A DNA stretch of 57,544 nt from Methanomassiliicoccales archaeon (GTDB lineage Archaea > Thermoplasmatota > Thermoplasmata > RBG-16-68-12 > SOIM01): NCBI GenBank assembly GCA_030593885.1, contig JAUVGH010000008.1:1-57544 (forward strand), read 5' to 3'. The notes under the pieces were generated by a model. It had not been told where the DNA came from. It saw nothing but the letters and a program-made list of their open reading frames with translations, and ran no database searches. Each line of letters starts with the position of its first letter. The first letter of the stretch is position 1. Made by a program: the position numbers and the translations under genes. Below, in pieces: positions 35,719-43,898 of the stretch.

Positions 35719-36816
35719 CTACTCTTCTTCGGGTTCAGAATCCTCTTTGGGTTTAGTCTCAATCTCTTCCTCTGGAACCTCGGCAGGCTCCTCAGGTTCC
35801 TCGGGCTCAGGTGTTGCCTCTTCCTCCTCGGCCTCTGTCACTTCCTCAACCTCTGGAACTGGTTCTTCCGGTGGTTCCTCAGGAGTTTCTTCCTCTGGTG
35901 CCTCTTCAGGCGGTTCTTCAGGAGTTTTTTCCTCAACCTCTGGAACTGGTTCTTCCGGTGGTTCTTCCGGTGGTTCTTCCGGTGGTTCTTCCGGTGGTTC
36001 TTCCGGTGGTTCCTCAGGAGTCTCTTCGGGTGGGGCCTCTTCCGGGGGTTCTTCCGCAGGAATCTCCTCGGCTGGTTCCTCGACCGGCGCCTCTTCCTTT
36101 GGAACAGGTACTTCCGGAGTTTCCTCTTCGGCACTTTCTTCGATCGGTGCTTCTTCTTCCAGTTCCTCCGAAGGTTCCTCTTCCGGTTCAGGTTCCGGCT
36201 CCTCCTCAGGCTCCTCGGGAACCTCCCCAAAGGAGATTACCTCGGATTTGCGGATCTCGACTCGCTGCTGGGGCTGGATGGGTTTGCAGGAGACGGCTAT
36301 GTTCTTGGCCAGTTCGCCCGAGATGATGGCCTTCATGAACTCGCCGATGGTCTTCTCCTTCGCCGCCTTGTGCACGACCTTATGCATGATCGCCCTTATC
36401 GCGGTCTGCTTGGACGACTGGATCCTTCTGTCGGCAATGGCCATGGGTTTCACCTTGAGCCTGGTGCCGTCCGTGGTTGTGATATCCAGCGTGGTGTCCG
36501 TTCGGGTCTTCTTCCTTCTGGTCAGCCTTCTGACGTAATCACTTGTAAGGTCATGACCGACGAACTGGGTGTGCGCATCGTTCCCTCTGACGTCCTGGAT
36601 CTTGAAGGCCAGCTTTATGTGCATCTTGCTGAAATCGCCTGTCAGGTCCTGGACCGTGACCTCGGACACCCTGCCCATGAGCAGTTCCGGATCATCCGCC
36701 AGAGTCTCGCCTATCATTGCCTTGTTGAACATGGTCGGCGCTACCAGATTGTACCAGTTCTTGGCCTTCCATTTGTCCTTGACCTTTCTTGCAGCTGCCC
36801 TGCTTTTCTTCGCCAT
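35719..36816 (-). CDS. rps3ae: Ribosomal protein eS1 (S3Ae) with a long Glu/Pro repeat tail
   Basis: 365 residues. Residues 1-198 are a normal eS1: MAKKSRAAARKVKDKWKAK, WYNLVAPTMFN, GRVSEVTVQDLTGD, DYVRRLTRRKKTRTD, KVVHKAAKEKTIGEF. The start at 36816 was chosen because it follows AGGAG and gives the family N-terminus. After residue 199 follow about 165 residues almost entirely of Glu, Pro, Ala and Val (EEPPEEPPEEP, EEAPEEETPEE, PVPEVEE), far beyond the usual length of about 200. TATA-like ATATATAAAC lies near 36860. It begins 2 nt from the tRNA-Met gene. Confidence 0.93.
   Translation of the reverse strand: MAKKSRAAARKVKDKWKAKNWYNLVAPTMFNKAMIGETLADDPELLMGRVSEVTVQDLTGDFSKMHIKLAFKIQDVRGNDAHTQFVGHDLTSDYVRRLTRRKKTRTDTTLDITTTDGTRLKVKPMAIADRRIQSSKQTAIRAIMHKVVHKAAKEKTIGEFMKAIISGELAKNIAVSCKPIQPQQRVEIRKSEVISFGEVPEEPEEEPEPEPEEEPSEELEEEAPIEESAEEETPEVPVPKEEAPVEEPAEEIPAEEPPEEAPPEETPEEPPEEPPEEPPEEPPEEPPEEPVPEVEEKTPEEPPEEAPEEETPEEPPEEPVPEVEEVTEAEEEEATPEPEEPEEPAEVPEEEIETKPKEDSEPEEE
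35948..36007 (-). repeat. 12-bp tandem repeat in the eS1 tail
   Basis: Five perfect copies of GGTTCTTCCGGT on the plus strand, read on the minus strand as EEPP units. Diverged copies flank it. Slippage here would lengthen or shorten the tail without shifting frame. Confidence 0.85.
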
Positions 36817-36989
36817 GCGGTTCTCCTTCGGTTTCCTTGCCAATACTGTCAGTGTTTATATATATTGTCTTTCAAGGGTGTTATCAAACCTGAGTCCAGT
36901 GGGGGTTTTCGTAACTCTTATTAGGGACAGACACACATACTAATACCATCTCGATGGATGTAATCCACACCTAAAGGGGGAGATTAAGA

Positions 36990-38624
36990 ATGAAAGTCAA
37001 GTTAGCTCTTCTGCTCAGCCTCCTGGTCCCAGCGATGCTCGTTGTCGCAGGACAGCCTTTGATCGATTATTCTGAGGGTTCTTCTTCGGAGCCCGACTAC
37101 ACTCACTACTGGTTCATCGGAGAGGACGCTGCGAACACGACCGTGCACATCTATTCAAACCACAGGACCGACGTCACCTTCTCGGGGACGAACGGTGCTG
37201 ACGTGGAGGTCGAGGTCGGACCCAGGGAGTTCACCAACTTCAACGCCGAGGACCTCGGATACGGAGAGGACGACAGGTGGTTCTATCTCGAGATGAACTC
37301 CGACGATCCGATAATGACGGTCATCGACAAGGAGATCCTGATAAAGACCGGCGAGGACGAATATCAGATCCAGCACGGGGACAGGACTGGAGCCAGGCCG
37401 GCCACGAGCTTGCAGACCGAATATTACATAGCTAACGGTGACTCGGGTTCAGAGGACGACATACTGGTTGTATATGCTCCAGAAGAGACCACCTTCACCG
37501 CAAAAAGACTGACCAACGACGGGGAGGTTTTCACACAGACAGTCACGTTAGACGGGATGTTCGTTTCACCGTACATCTCCATCTGGTTGGGCAGGAGCTC
37601 ACCGATATACGAAGGATACTCCATCGTAATCGAATCGGACAACCCGATCGCGGTGAACCTCTTCGAGGAGTTGCCCTGGTGGCCCAACCTTTACATGGGC
37701 TCGGACAAATACATGGGTAGCTTCGGGACGTCCGTTTTCTACGACGATTACATCAACTTCGAGTACCGACCTTGGGGATGGACCAACTTCTACACTCCTG
37801 ACAGCGCCGACGTCGACCTGAAGGACAAGTTCGGGAACACGATCGCGACCTGGGAATTCGATGGGGAGAGCAGTGCATCACTTCCGGACACAAGATACGA
37901 GGACCTTGGGTTCCCGGTCTATGACGAACAGCCTTACCTTGTGAGGACCTCATCTGATGAGGACTTCGTGAACGGAGAACACACGCCTGTTGAGACCGAG
38001 GTGTTGGGATCTTCAGCATACATGGGCTACAACACGTCCAACAGCTTCCTGGAATTGTTCTCCTTTGTGGACGCGGATGTGACTGTTATTGACGGCCAGT
38101 CTGGTGATGCGGTCCATCTGTCGCTGGACAACGACACTCTGTATAACCTGACACTGGTGGATGGCCTGGGATTCGATCCCGAGGTCCCGTTCCTTATGTC
38201 AGTCCTTGCTTCCGAACCCGTATACCAGCAGGTGAGGATACCGGTCAAGGAAACGCTGATTCCTTACACATCGATGTATCTCAGACACTATCCGATCAGG
38301 ATCGGCCCTCCAATTCAAGTCGATTTCTTACTTGATCCCCAGACGCTCAATCTGGACAGCAAGGGCAAGTGGGTGACCGCGTACCTGACATTCCCCGGAG
38401 GCTACGGCCCCGAGGACGTTGACATCGATTCGGTGCTCCTGCAGAACGAACTGAAGGTGGAGAAGCACGACATCGACGATGATACGCTCATACTCAAGTT
38501 CAGCAGGAAGGCACTGCAGAAGCTGCTTCAACCTGGAGAAGAGGTAGTCATTGAGATAACCGGGGAGTTCAAGGACGGACTAGCATTCTACGGTACGACC
38601 ACCATCAGAGTCATCAAGAACTAG
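36990..38624 (+). CDS. Exported protein, unknown, beta-rich
   Basis: 544 residues. Signal peptide MKVKLALLLSLLVPAMLVVAG, then HYWFIGEDAANTTVHIYSNH and repeated beta-strand segments (YYIANGDSGSEDDILVVYAPEETTFTAKRL-like). The last 90 residues include LNLDSKGKWVTAYLTFPGGYGPEDVD and LKFSRKALQKLLQPGEEVVIEITGEF, a module often seen at the ends of archaeal and bacterial surface proteins. No C-terminal anchor. GGGGGAGA lies before the ATG. First gene of a surface-protein island. Confidence 0.72.
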   Translation: MKVKLALLLSLLVPAMLVVAGQPLIDYSEGSSSEPDYTHYWFIGEDAANTTVHIYSNHRTDVTFSGTNGADVEVEVGPREFTNFNAEDLGYGEDDRWFYLEMNSDDPIMTVIDKEILIKTGEDEYQIQHGDRTGARPATSLQTEYYIANGDSGSEDDILVVYAPEETTFTAKRLTNDGEVFTQTVTLDGMFVSPYISIWLGRSSPIYEGYSIVIESDNPIAVNLFEELPWWPNLYMGSDKYMGSFGTSVFYDDYINFEYRPWGWTNFYTPDSADVDLKDKFGNTIATWEFDGESSASLPDTRYEDLGFPVYDEQPYLVRTSSDEDFVNGEHTPVETEVLGSSAYMGYNTSNSFLELFSFVDADVTVIDGQSGDAVHLSLDNDTLYNLTLVDGLGFDPEVPFLMSVLASEPVYQQVRIPVKETLIPYTSMYLRHYPIRIGPPIQVDFLLDPQTLNLDSKGKWVTAYLTFPGGYGPEDVDIDSVLLQNELKVEKHDIDDDTLILKFSRKALQKLLQPGEEVVIEITGEFKDGLAFYGTTTIRVIKN

Positions 38625-38672
38625 TCCAGGCAACCTGCAAAGGTTTAATACGCTTAGAGCCGATTTTGGTGC

Positions 38673-38984
38673 ATGGCAAAGGATGCAAAAGGCGATTCAC
38701 CCAAGGACATCGTCCGAAAGGAGCTGGATGAGACAGGACTCGTTGTCACGATTAGCACCGAGAAGCACGGGGAGAACCTCGTGGGAAAATTGGATATAAC
38801 AGACTCGACAACCGACAACTCCATCCTGAAGGTAATGGTGGCGGGGAAGCCCATGGACGTTTCGATCTCCTTCGGAGTGTCCTATTCCCAAGAGGATATC
38901 GTGGCCAAGCTGAAGGAGTTCGTCATCAACTCCGAGTTCCTGAAGTTGATCATGCCCACGATGGATTTCATTGGAGCAGAATAG
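38673..38984 (+). CDS. Small soluble protein, 103 residues, unknown
   Basis: MAKDAKGDSPKDIVRKELDE followed by an alternating hydrophobic pattern (LVVTISTEKHGENLVGKLDI, ILKVMVAGKPMDVSISFGV) and a helical end (EDIVAKLKEFVINSEFLKL). Probably an alpha/beta fold with no catalytic motif or signal peptide. TATA-like GGTTTAATACG lies about 27 nt before the ATG, so it is likely leaderless and separately transcribed. Confidence 0.65.
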   Translation: MAKDAKGDSPKDIVRKELDETGLVVTISTEKHGENLVGKLDITDSTTDNSILKVMVAGKPMDVSISFGVSYSQEDIVAKLKEFVINSEFLKLIMPTMDFIGAE

Positions 38985-39100
38985 CCCAAGAACAAATCGG
39001 CAACCGAATCACTGGTGCGGTGCACAACATTGATATAGGATGAAAAAGCCGTTCAAAACTTTATATTTATACAAGGGACCATCAATCCTTAGGTGAGAGG

Positions 39101-41515
39101 ATGGTGGGCATCTTCAATACAACAAAAAATGAGCGAGTTTTTGCGAAAGACAGCACAACTGTGCTCCTAGCTATTGTAATGGTATTCGGTTTTGCTCTGT
39201 CGTCAGTGCCGATGATTGGCATGGCGAACGAGGCTCCGGTGATAGAGATAGATCATCCGGCGCACGGGGCGACCGTGAGCGGTACAATCGACATATATGG
39301 TTGGGCCGGTGACGATGTGGAAGTCGTTGCCGTTGAACTCATCTTCGATTGGGCGATTGAGGTCAACGCAACCATAACTGGACGCTGGGAGAACCACGTG
39401 AATTGGACTTATGAATGGAACACCTCAGAGTTCGAGGACGGATGGCACGACATAGCCGCCCGAGCCTGGGATGATGGAGGCCTGCACGGAGTTCACATAA
39501 TAGAAGTACTGGTGGACAACGAACCTGATCCGCAGGAGAACCACAAGCCGTTCGTGAGGATCACGCATCCCGATCATGGGGCAACCGTGAGCGGTATGGT
39601 CAACATCACGGGCAATGCATGGGACCCGGACGAGAACGATACGGTCGAGCTGGTTCAGGTCGCCATCGATAACACCGAGCACTGGTACAACGCGACCGAC
39701 ACCTCTGGGAACGGCACCTGGTGGACATGGGTCTTCGAGTGGGACACCACGAAGGTCGAGGACGGAGAGCATGTGATCATCGCGCGAGCCTTTGACGGAG
39801 AACTGCACGGCCTTGAGGACCTTCGCGTTATTGTTGACAATGTGAACGAGGCTCCTGAATGCTGGATTGAACATCCTGAGAACGAGGCAACCGTGAGCGG
39901 TGTCATAGACATAGTCATTGCGGCAAGGGACGACCACGAGGTCATTGGGGTGGACGTCAACATCGACGAGACCGGTTGGCATGAAGCGGCCTTCAGCCAC
40001 ATGATAGAAGAGATATCCATCTGGGTCTACGAGTGGGATACGACCACCGTGGAGGACGGCTGGCACATCATATTCGCCAGGGCGTATGACGGAGATCTCT
40101 ATTCAGAGGTATGCAAGAGACACGTGAAGGTTGATAACGTAGAGGAGAACCACAGGCCTTGGGTGACCATTGAGTATCCCGAGAACTGGGCGGTCGTCAG
40201 CGGTGTCATCGACATCGGCGGACACGCAGGTGATCCGGACGACAATGACTCTGTTGAACTGGTCCAGATAGCTATTCACAACGACGACATCTGGCTGGAT
40301 TGTACCGACATATCGGGCAACGGAACCTGGTGGAACTGGGTATACGAGCTTGATACTACAAAGATGGAGAACGGCAAGTACTTCATCCTCGCAAGGGCGT
40401 TTGACGGGGAGCTTTACTCCTTGATCTACGAGAGTCACATAATAGTGGAGAATCCAGTTGAGAACCACAGACCCGAGGTGACGATAGTTCATCCTGAGAA
40501 TCATCAGGAGGTCTGGGGAATAGTGCTGGTGCACGGGGAGGCTTGGGACCCGGATCTGGACGACAGCGTGGAGAAGGTCATGGCCAGGATCAACAGCGGA
40601 GAATGGTTCTTGACCATCGACACATCGCATGACCATTCGTGGTCCACGTGGGCATTCCAGTGGAACACCATGGAGTTCGAGAACGGCTGGCATGGAATAT
40701 GCGCCAAGGCCTATGACGGAGAGCTTTGGTCCGAACTGGCTTGTGTTGAGGTCTTCGTGGAGAACGAGAACCACAGGCCAGAGGTCGCAATAGTGCACCC
40801 AGAGAACGGTGACGTCCTCGAGGGACTGGTCTTGATCCACGGGACCGCATCCGACCCGGATGTGGGTGACACGGTGGAAATGGTCCTGGTGAGCATCGAT
40901 CATGGCGAATGGAGACATGCGACCGACACCTCTCCAGACGATTCCTTTGCGACATGGGCGTACGAGTGGAACACCAAGGAAGTTGACGACGGTGTCCACG
41001 AGATCTGCGCCAAGTCCTACGACGGCCAGCTCTACTCTGAGGTGGTCTGCGTCGAGGTCGAGACCGAGAACGTCAATGACCCGCCCAGGGTGGAGATAGT
41101 CCATCCAGAGATGGGTTCTGAAGTATCGGGCATAGTCCTCGTCCATGGGGCAGCAAAGGATGATCACGCCGTCAAGGGCGTTCTGGTCAGGATAAACGAC
41201 GGACACTGGGACGAGGCAAAGGATGTCTCTCAAGACGGCAGCTGGAGGACCTGGGCTTACGAGTGGGATACCACCGAATACGAGAATGGGGAGCATCGGG
41301 TCTGCGCGAAGGCGTGGGACGGTGAACTGTGGTCCGACCTGGACTGCGTCGAGGTCAAAGTGGTGAACCCCGAAGGAGAAGGCGAGAACCCGGGACAAGA
41401 AGGTGTACTCGGTGACTCGGAACTCCAGCTTCCACTGCTGATATTCCTGACGCTGGGACTGGTGGCCGGGATCGCGGTCTTCATGCGAAGGCATTTTAGC
41501 CTGAGCAAGCAATAG
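39101..41515 (+). CDS. Surface protein with seven Ig-like repeats
   Basis: 804 residues. Signal/anchor near residues 20-45, then seven repeats of about 100 residues, each starting PxVxIxHPxxGxxVSG (HPAHGATVSG, HPDHGATVSG, HPENEATVSG and so on) and ending YEWxTxxxEDGxHxIxARAxDGxLYS. The C-terminus has a low-complexity linker (PEGEGENPGQEG), one membrane helix (LLIFLTLGLVAGIAVFM) and a basic tail, so the repeats face outside. Strong TATA ACTTTATATTTATAC at about 39059-39073. Adhesion or surface-layer role is inferred. Confidence 0.8.
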   Translation: MVGIFNTTKNERVFAKDSTTVLLAIVMVFGFALSSVPMIGMANEAPVIEIDHPAHGATVSGTIDIYGWAGDDVEVVAVELIFDWAIEVNATITGRWENHVNWTYEWNTSEFEDGWHDIAARAWDDGGLHGVHIIEVLVDNEPDPQENHKPFVRITHPDHGATVSGMVNITGNAWDPDENDTVELVQVAIDNTEHWYNATDTSGNGTWWTWVFEWDTTKVEDGEHVIIARAFDGELHGLEDLRVIVDNVNEAPECWIEHPENEATVSGVIDIVIAARDDHEVIGVDVNIDETGWHEAAFSHMIEEISIWVYEWDTTTVEDGWHIIFARAYDGDLYSEVCKRHVKVDNVEENHRPWVTIEYPENWAVVSGVIDIGGHAGDPDDNDSVELVQIAIHNDDIWLDCTDISGNGTWWNWVYELDTTKMENGKYFILARAFDGELYSLIYESHIIVENPVENHRPEVTIVHPENHQEVWGIVLVHGEAWDPDLDDSVEKVMARINSGEWFLTIDTSHDHSWSTWAFQWNTMEFENGWHGICAKAYDGELWSELACVEVFVENENHRPEVAIVHPENGDVLEGLVLIHGTASDPDVGDTVEMVLVSIDHGEWRHATDTSPDDSFATWAYEWNTKEVDDGVHEICAKSYDGQLYSEVVCVEVETENVNDPPRVEIVHPEMGSEVSGIVLVHGAAKDDHAVKGVLVRINDGHWDEAKDVSQDGSWRTWAYEWDTTEYENGEHRVCAKAWDGELWSDLDCVEVKVVNPEGEGENPGQEGVLGDSELQLPLLIFLTLGLVAGIAVFMRRHFSLSKQ

Positions 41516-41547
41516 ATACGTATGAACCACGTTAGTAGGAGGAGAAG

Positions 41548-43776
41548 ATGGGCCAGAGACGGATGCGGACAGTTCAGATAGCTCTAGCCGCAGCTCTACT
41601 GCTAGCAGGTGCGCTTTTGGTGCATCCGTCCGTGAAGGCCCTCGGACCCACATATGTAGGTGGGGAGACCCATGGTGTTTGGGACCTGGAAGGTTCTCCG
41701 TATGTCGTGGTGGAAGATGCGATCGTGCATGACGGTCAGCAGCTCCTGATAAAGCCAGGAGTGGAGGTCCGCTTCAACGCCAACACCATCCTTCTGGTTC
41801 ACGGCATGATAACGGCCGTGGGTACGGAAGGTCAAGGCATATTGTTCACATCCAACGCCACGATGAAGGACCCGGGTGACTGGCATGGGATTACGATCTC
41901 CATCTTCAGCAGTGAGAACCTCTTTGAGTTCACCAAGATTGAGTACGCGACCCACGGGCTGAGGATCACGGAAGAGTCTTCAGCGGTTGTGCGGCACAGC
42001 GAGATAAGCAACAACTCTTTGAGCGGTGTGACGTTGGGAACTTCGTTTGCCAGCATCAAGGACAGCCTGATCACCAAAAACAACGTGGGAATAATGGCGG
42101 ATACTTCGGAACTGGAACTGATTCGTTCTGCAATCTCTTTTCATCCTGACTTCGGCCTGGCATTGTCCCTGTCTTCGGCCCTGGTAGAATCAACTGATAT
42201 CGTCGACAACCACAACGGGATAATGGCTGTCGGCTCTGAGATCTTCCTGTTCAACTCTACGATACAATCGGTAATGACCTCCATCTGGCTCAGCGATGTC
42301 TCCTTCGTGACCACGATCGATTCGTTCTTCGCGATAGCGGATGTTGTCTTCGACGGTTTTCCTTCCACGCTTACCGTTCAGTGGACGCTCAAGGTCAGGG
42401 TGCTGGACACGTACTTGGCCGGCGTTCCAGGGGCGGCAGTGACCGTGGAGGCGACGCTTGTCAATGAGATGACGTTGCACACGGGCGGGGAGGGCTGGAC
42501 AGAGACGCTCATCGTAAGGGAGCTGGTCATGACGAACATGGAGACAGTGGTCTACAATCCGTACTTCGTTAACGCCACCAAGGAAGTGCACGAAAGCGAC
42601 ATGGACGTGTTCGTGAACGAACCCAAGGTGGTCACGCTCAAGTTCTCCGCAGATTTCGTCGACCCCGAGGCATACGCCGGGTTGGACATGGCCGTGAACG
42701 AGGATGAGAACGTATTCTTCGATGCCAGCGGGTCCGTGGATGATGATCCTGACTTCTTGACCACTGGGGAGTTCTTCTGGACATTCTACGACTTCGACGG
42801 ACACCACATGGAAGCTGGCGTAACCGTCTCACATGTCTTTCAGACACCAGGCACATATTCTGTAAAGCTGAGGACAGAGGATTCCTTCGGCAACTGGGAC
42901 GTGGACTATCTGGAAGTGAGTGTCGAAGACATAACCGATCCGACGGCTGTGCTTTCAGTTCCTAGGGAGGCCAAGATTCGGGAGACCGTGGTCCTTGATG
43001 CTTCCGCATCCACCGATAATGACCCTGATTTCTCTGATACTGGCAACTTCACGTGGACAATAGGGGTCGGCGATGAGGACTTCATACTGTATGGGGCGAC
43101 GGTGGAATACAGATTCGAAAGGGCAGGAATTCACACTGTTCAGCTGGATGTAAGCGATGCTTCTGGGAACGCGGCGAGAGAGATGTCCGAAGTGAAGGTG
43201 ATGGGAGAGCCGGACGAGTTCCCATACGTTCCCCTGGCGGTCCTAGCACTGTTTGGTATAGCGTTTGCTGGGGTTGCCAACACCGAAGCAGGCAAGTTCT
43301 GGTTCCTGAAGTTCCTGATACTGCCTTTGTATTCCAAGCTCTCAAAGAAGGATGTGTTGGACCACTTCATCCGTGGTCAGATCTACGGTTACCTGGTGGT
43401 GCATCCGGGAGACAATTACACGACTATCAAGAATAATCTGGACCTCACCAACGGGACACTTACGTATCATCTGGATGTTCTGGAGAGAGAAGGGTTCATC
43501 AAGTCCCAGCTCAGGGGGACTCGGAGGTTCTATTATCCGAAAGGGACAAAGATGCCCGACAACGGGACGGGATTCCCTGCCATCAAGGATGACATCATAG
43601 CGAGGGTGGAGGAGACACCGGGGATAACAATCAGGGACCTGGCGGCCTTGATCGGTGTGAGCCGACAGCTGACGAACTACCACTTAAGAGCGCTGATCCT
43701 GGAAGGTTACGTCCAGGTGGAAAGGAAGGGAATGAAGACCCGATGTTATCCAGTTGAGAAGGGGCCGGCCACATGA
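41548..43776 (+). CDS. Membrane-spanning one-component regulator: beta-helix, two PKD domains, TM, two cytoplasmic wHTH domains
   Basis: 742 residues. Signal segment (IALAAALLLAGALLVHP), parallel beta-helix of about residues 45-270 (RHSEISNNS, KDSLITKNNVG, STDIVDNHNG), PKD domains at about 370-455 and 460-550 (FFDASGSVDDDPDF, VLDASASTDNDPDF), a membrane helix (PLAVLALFGIAFAGVA), then cytoplasmic winged helices: IYGYLVVHPGDNYTTIKNNL with GTLTYHLDVLEREGFI, and IRDLAALIGVSRQLTNYHLRALILEGYV. GGAGGAG precedes the ATG. It likely senses the surface and binds DNA directly from the membrane (inference). The next small ORF overlaps its stop. Confidence 0.85.
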   Translation: MGQRRMRTVQIALAAALLLAGALLVHPSVKALGPTYVGGETHGVWDLEGSPYVVVEDAIVHDGQQLLIKPGVEVRFNANTILLVHGMITAVGTEGQGILFTSNATMKDPGDWHGITISIFSSENLFEFTKIEYATHGLRITEESSAVVRHSEISNNSLSGVTLGTSFASIKDSLITKNNVGIMADTSELELIRSAISFHPDFGLALSLSSALVESTDIVDNHNGIMAVGSEIFLFNSTIQSVMTSIWLSDVSFVTTIDSFFAIADVVFDGFPSTLTVQWTLKVRVLDTYLAGVPGAAVTVEATLVNEMTLHTGGEGWTETLIVRELVMTNMETVVYNPYFVNATKEVHESDMDVFVNEPKVVTLKFSADFVDPEAYAGLDMAVNEDENVFFDASGSVDDDPDFLTTGEFFWTFYDFDGHHMEAGVTVSHVFQTPGTYSVKLRTEDSFGNWDVDYLEVSVEDITDPTAVLSVPREAKIRETVVLDASASTDNDPDFSDTGNFTWTIGVGDEDFILYGATVEYRFERAGIHTVQLDVSDASGNAAREMSEVKVMGEPDEFPYVPLAVLALFGIAFAGVANTEAGKFWFLKFLILPLYSKLSKKDVLDHFIRGQIYGYLVVHPGDNYTTIKNNLDLTNGTLTYHLDVLEREGFIKSQLRGTRRFYYPKGTKMPDNGTGFPAIKDDIIARVEETPGITIRDLAALIGVSRQLTNYHLRALILEGYVQVERKGMKTRCYPVEKGPAT

Positions 43777-43898
43777 TATCGTCAATCGATAAGGAGTACC
43801 GGTCGCTCATATCTAAGCTCTACCGGGCAGAGAGAAGGAAGGAAAAGGAGAAGAAGGTTGAGGAGAGCCAGCCTTCTTGTGAATCTGTTGAATCCTAG
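43773..43898 (+). CDS. Small charged protein, 41 residues, coupled to the regulator
   Basis: Begins MISSIDKEYRSLISKLYRAE, then a Lys/Arg/Glu-rich helix (RRKEKEKKVEE) and a Ser-rich end with one cysteine. Its ATG overlaps the regulator stop as ATGA, the classical sign of translational coupling. It ends 4 nt inside the convergent gene at 43895. No homologue recognised. Confidence 0.5.
   Translation: MISSIDKEYRSLISKLYRAERRKEKEKKVEESQPSCESVES

Noticed and set aside
35948-36007. CRISPR array
   Set aside because: The repeats are 12 bp, contiguous, without spacers, and encode EEPP units in frame within eS1.
35669-36538. Ser/Gly-rich plus-strand protein
   Set aside because: It is the antisense reading of the repetitive eS1 tail.
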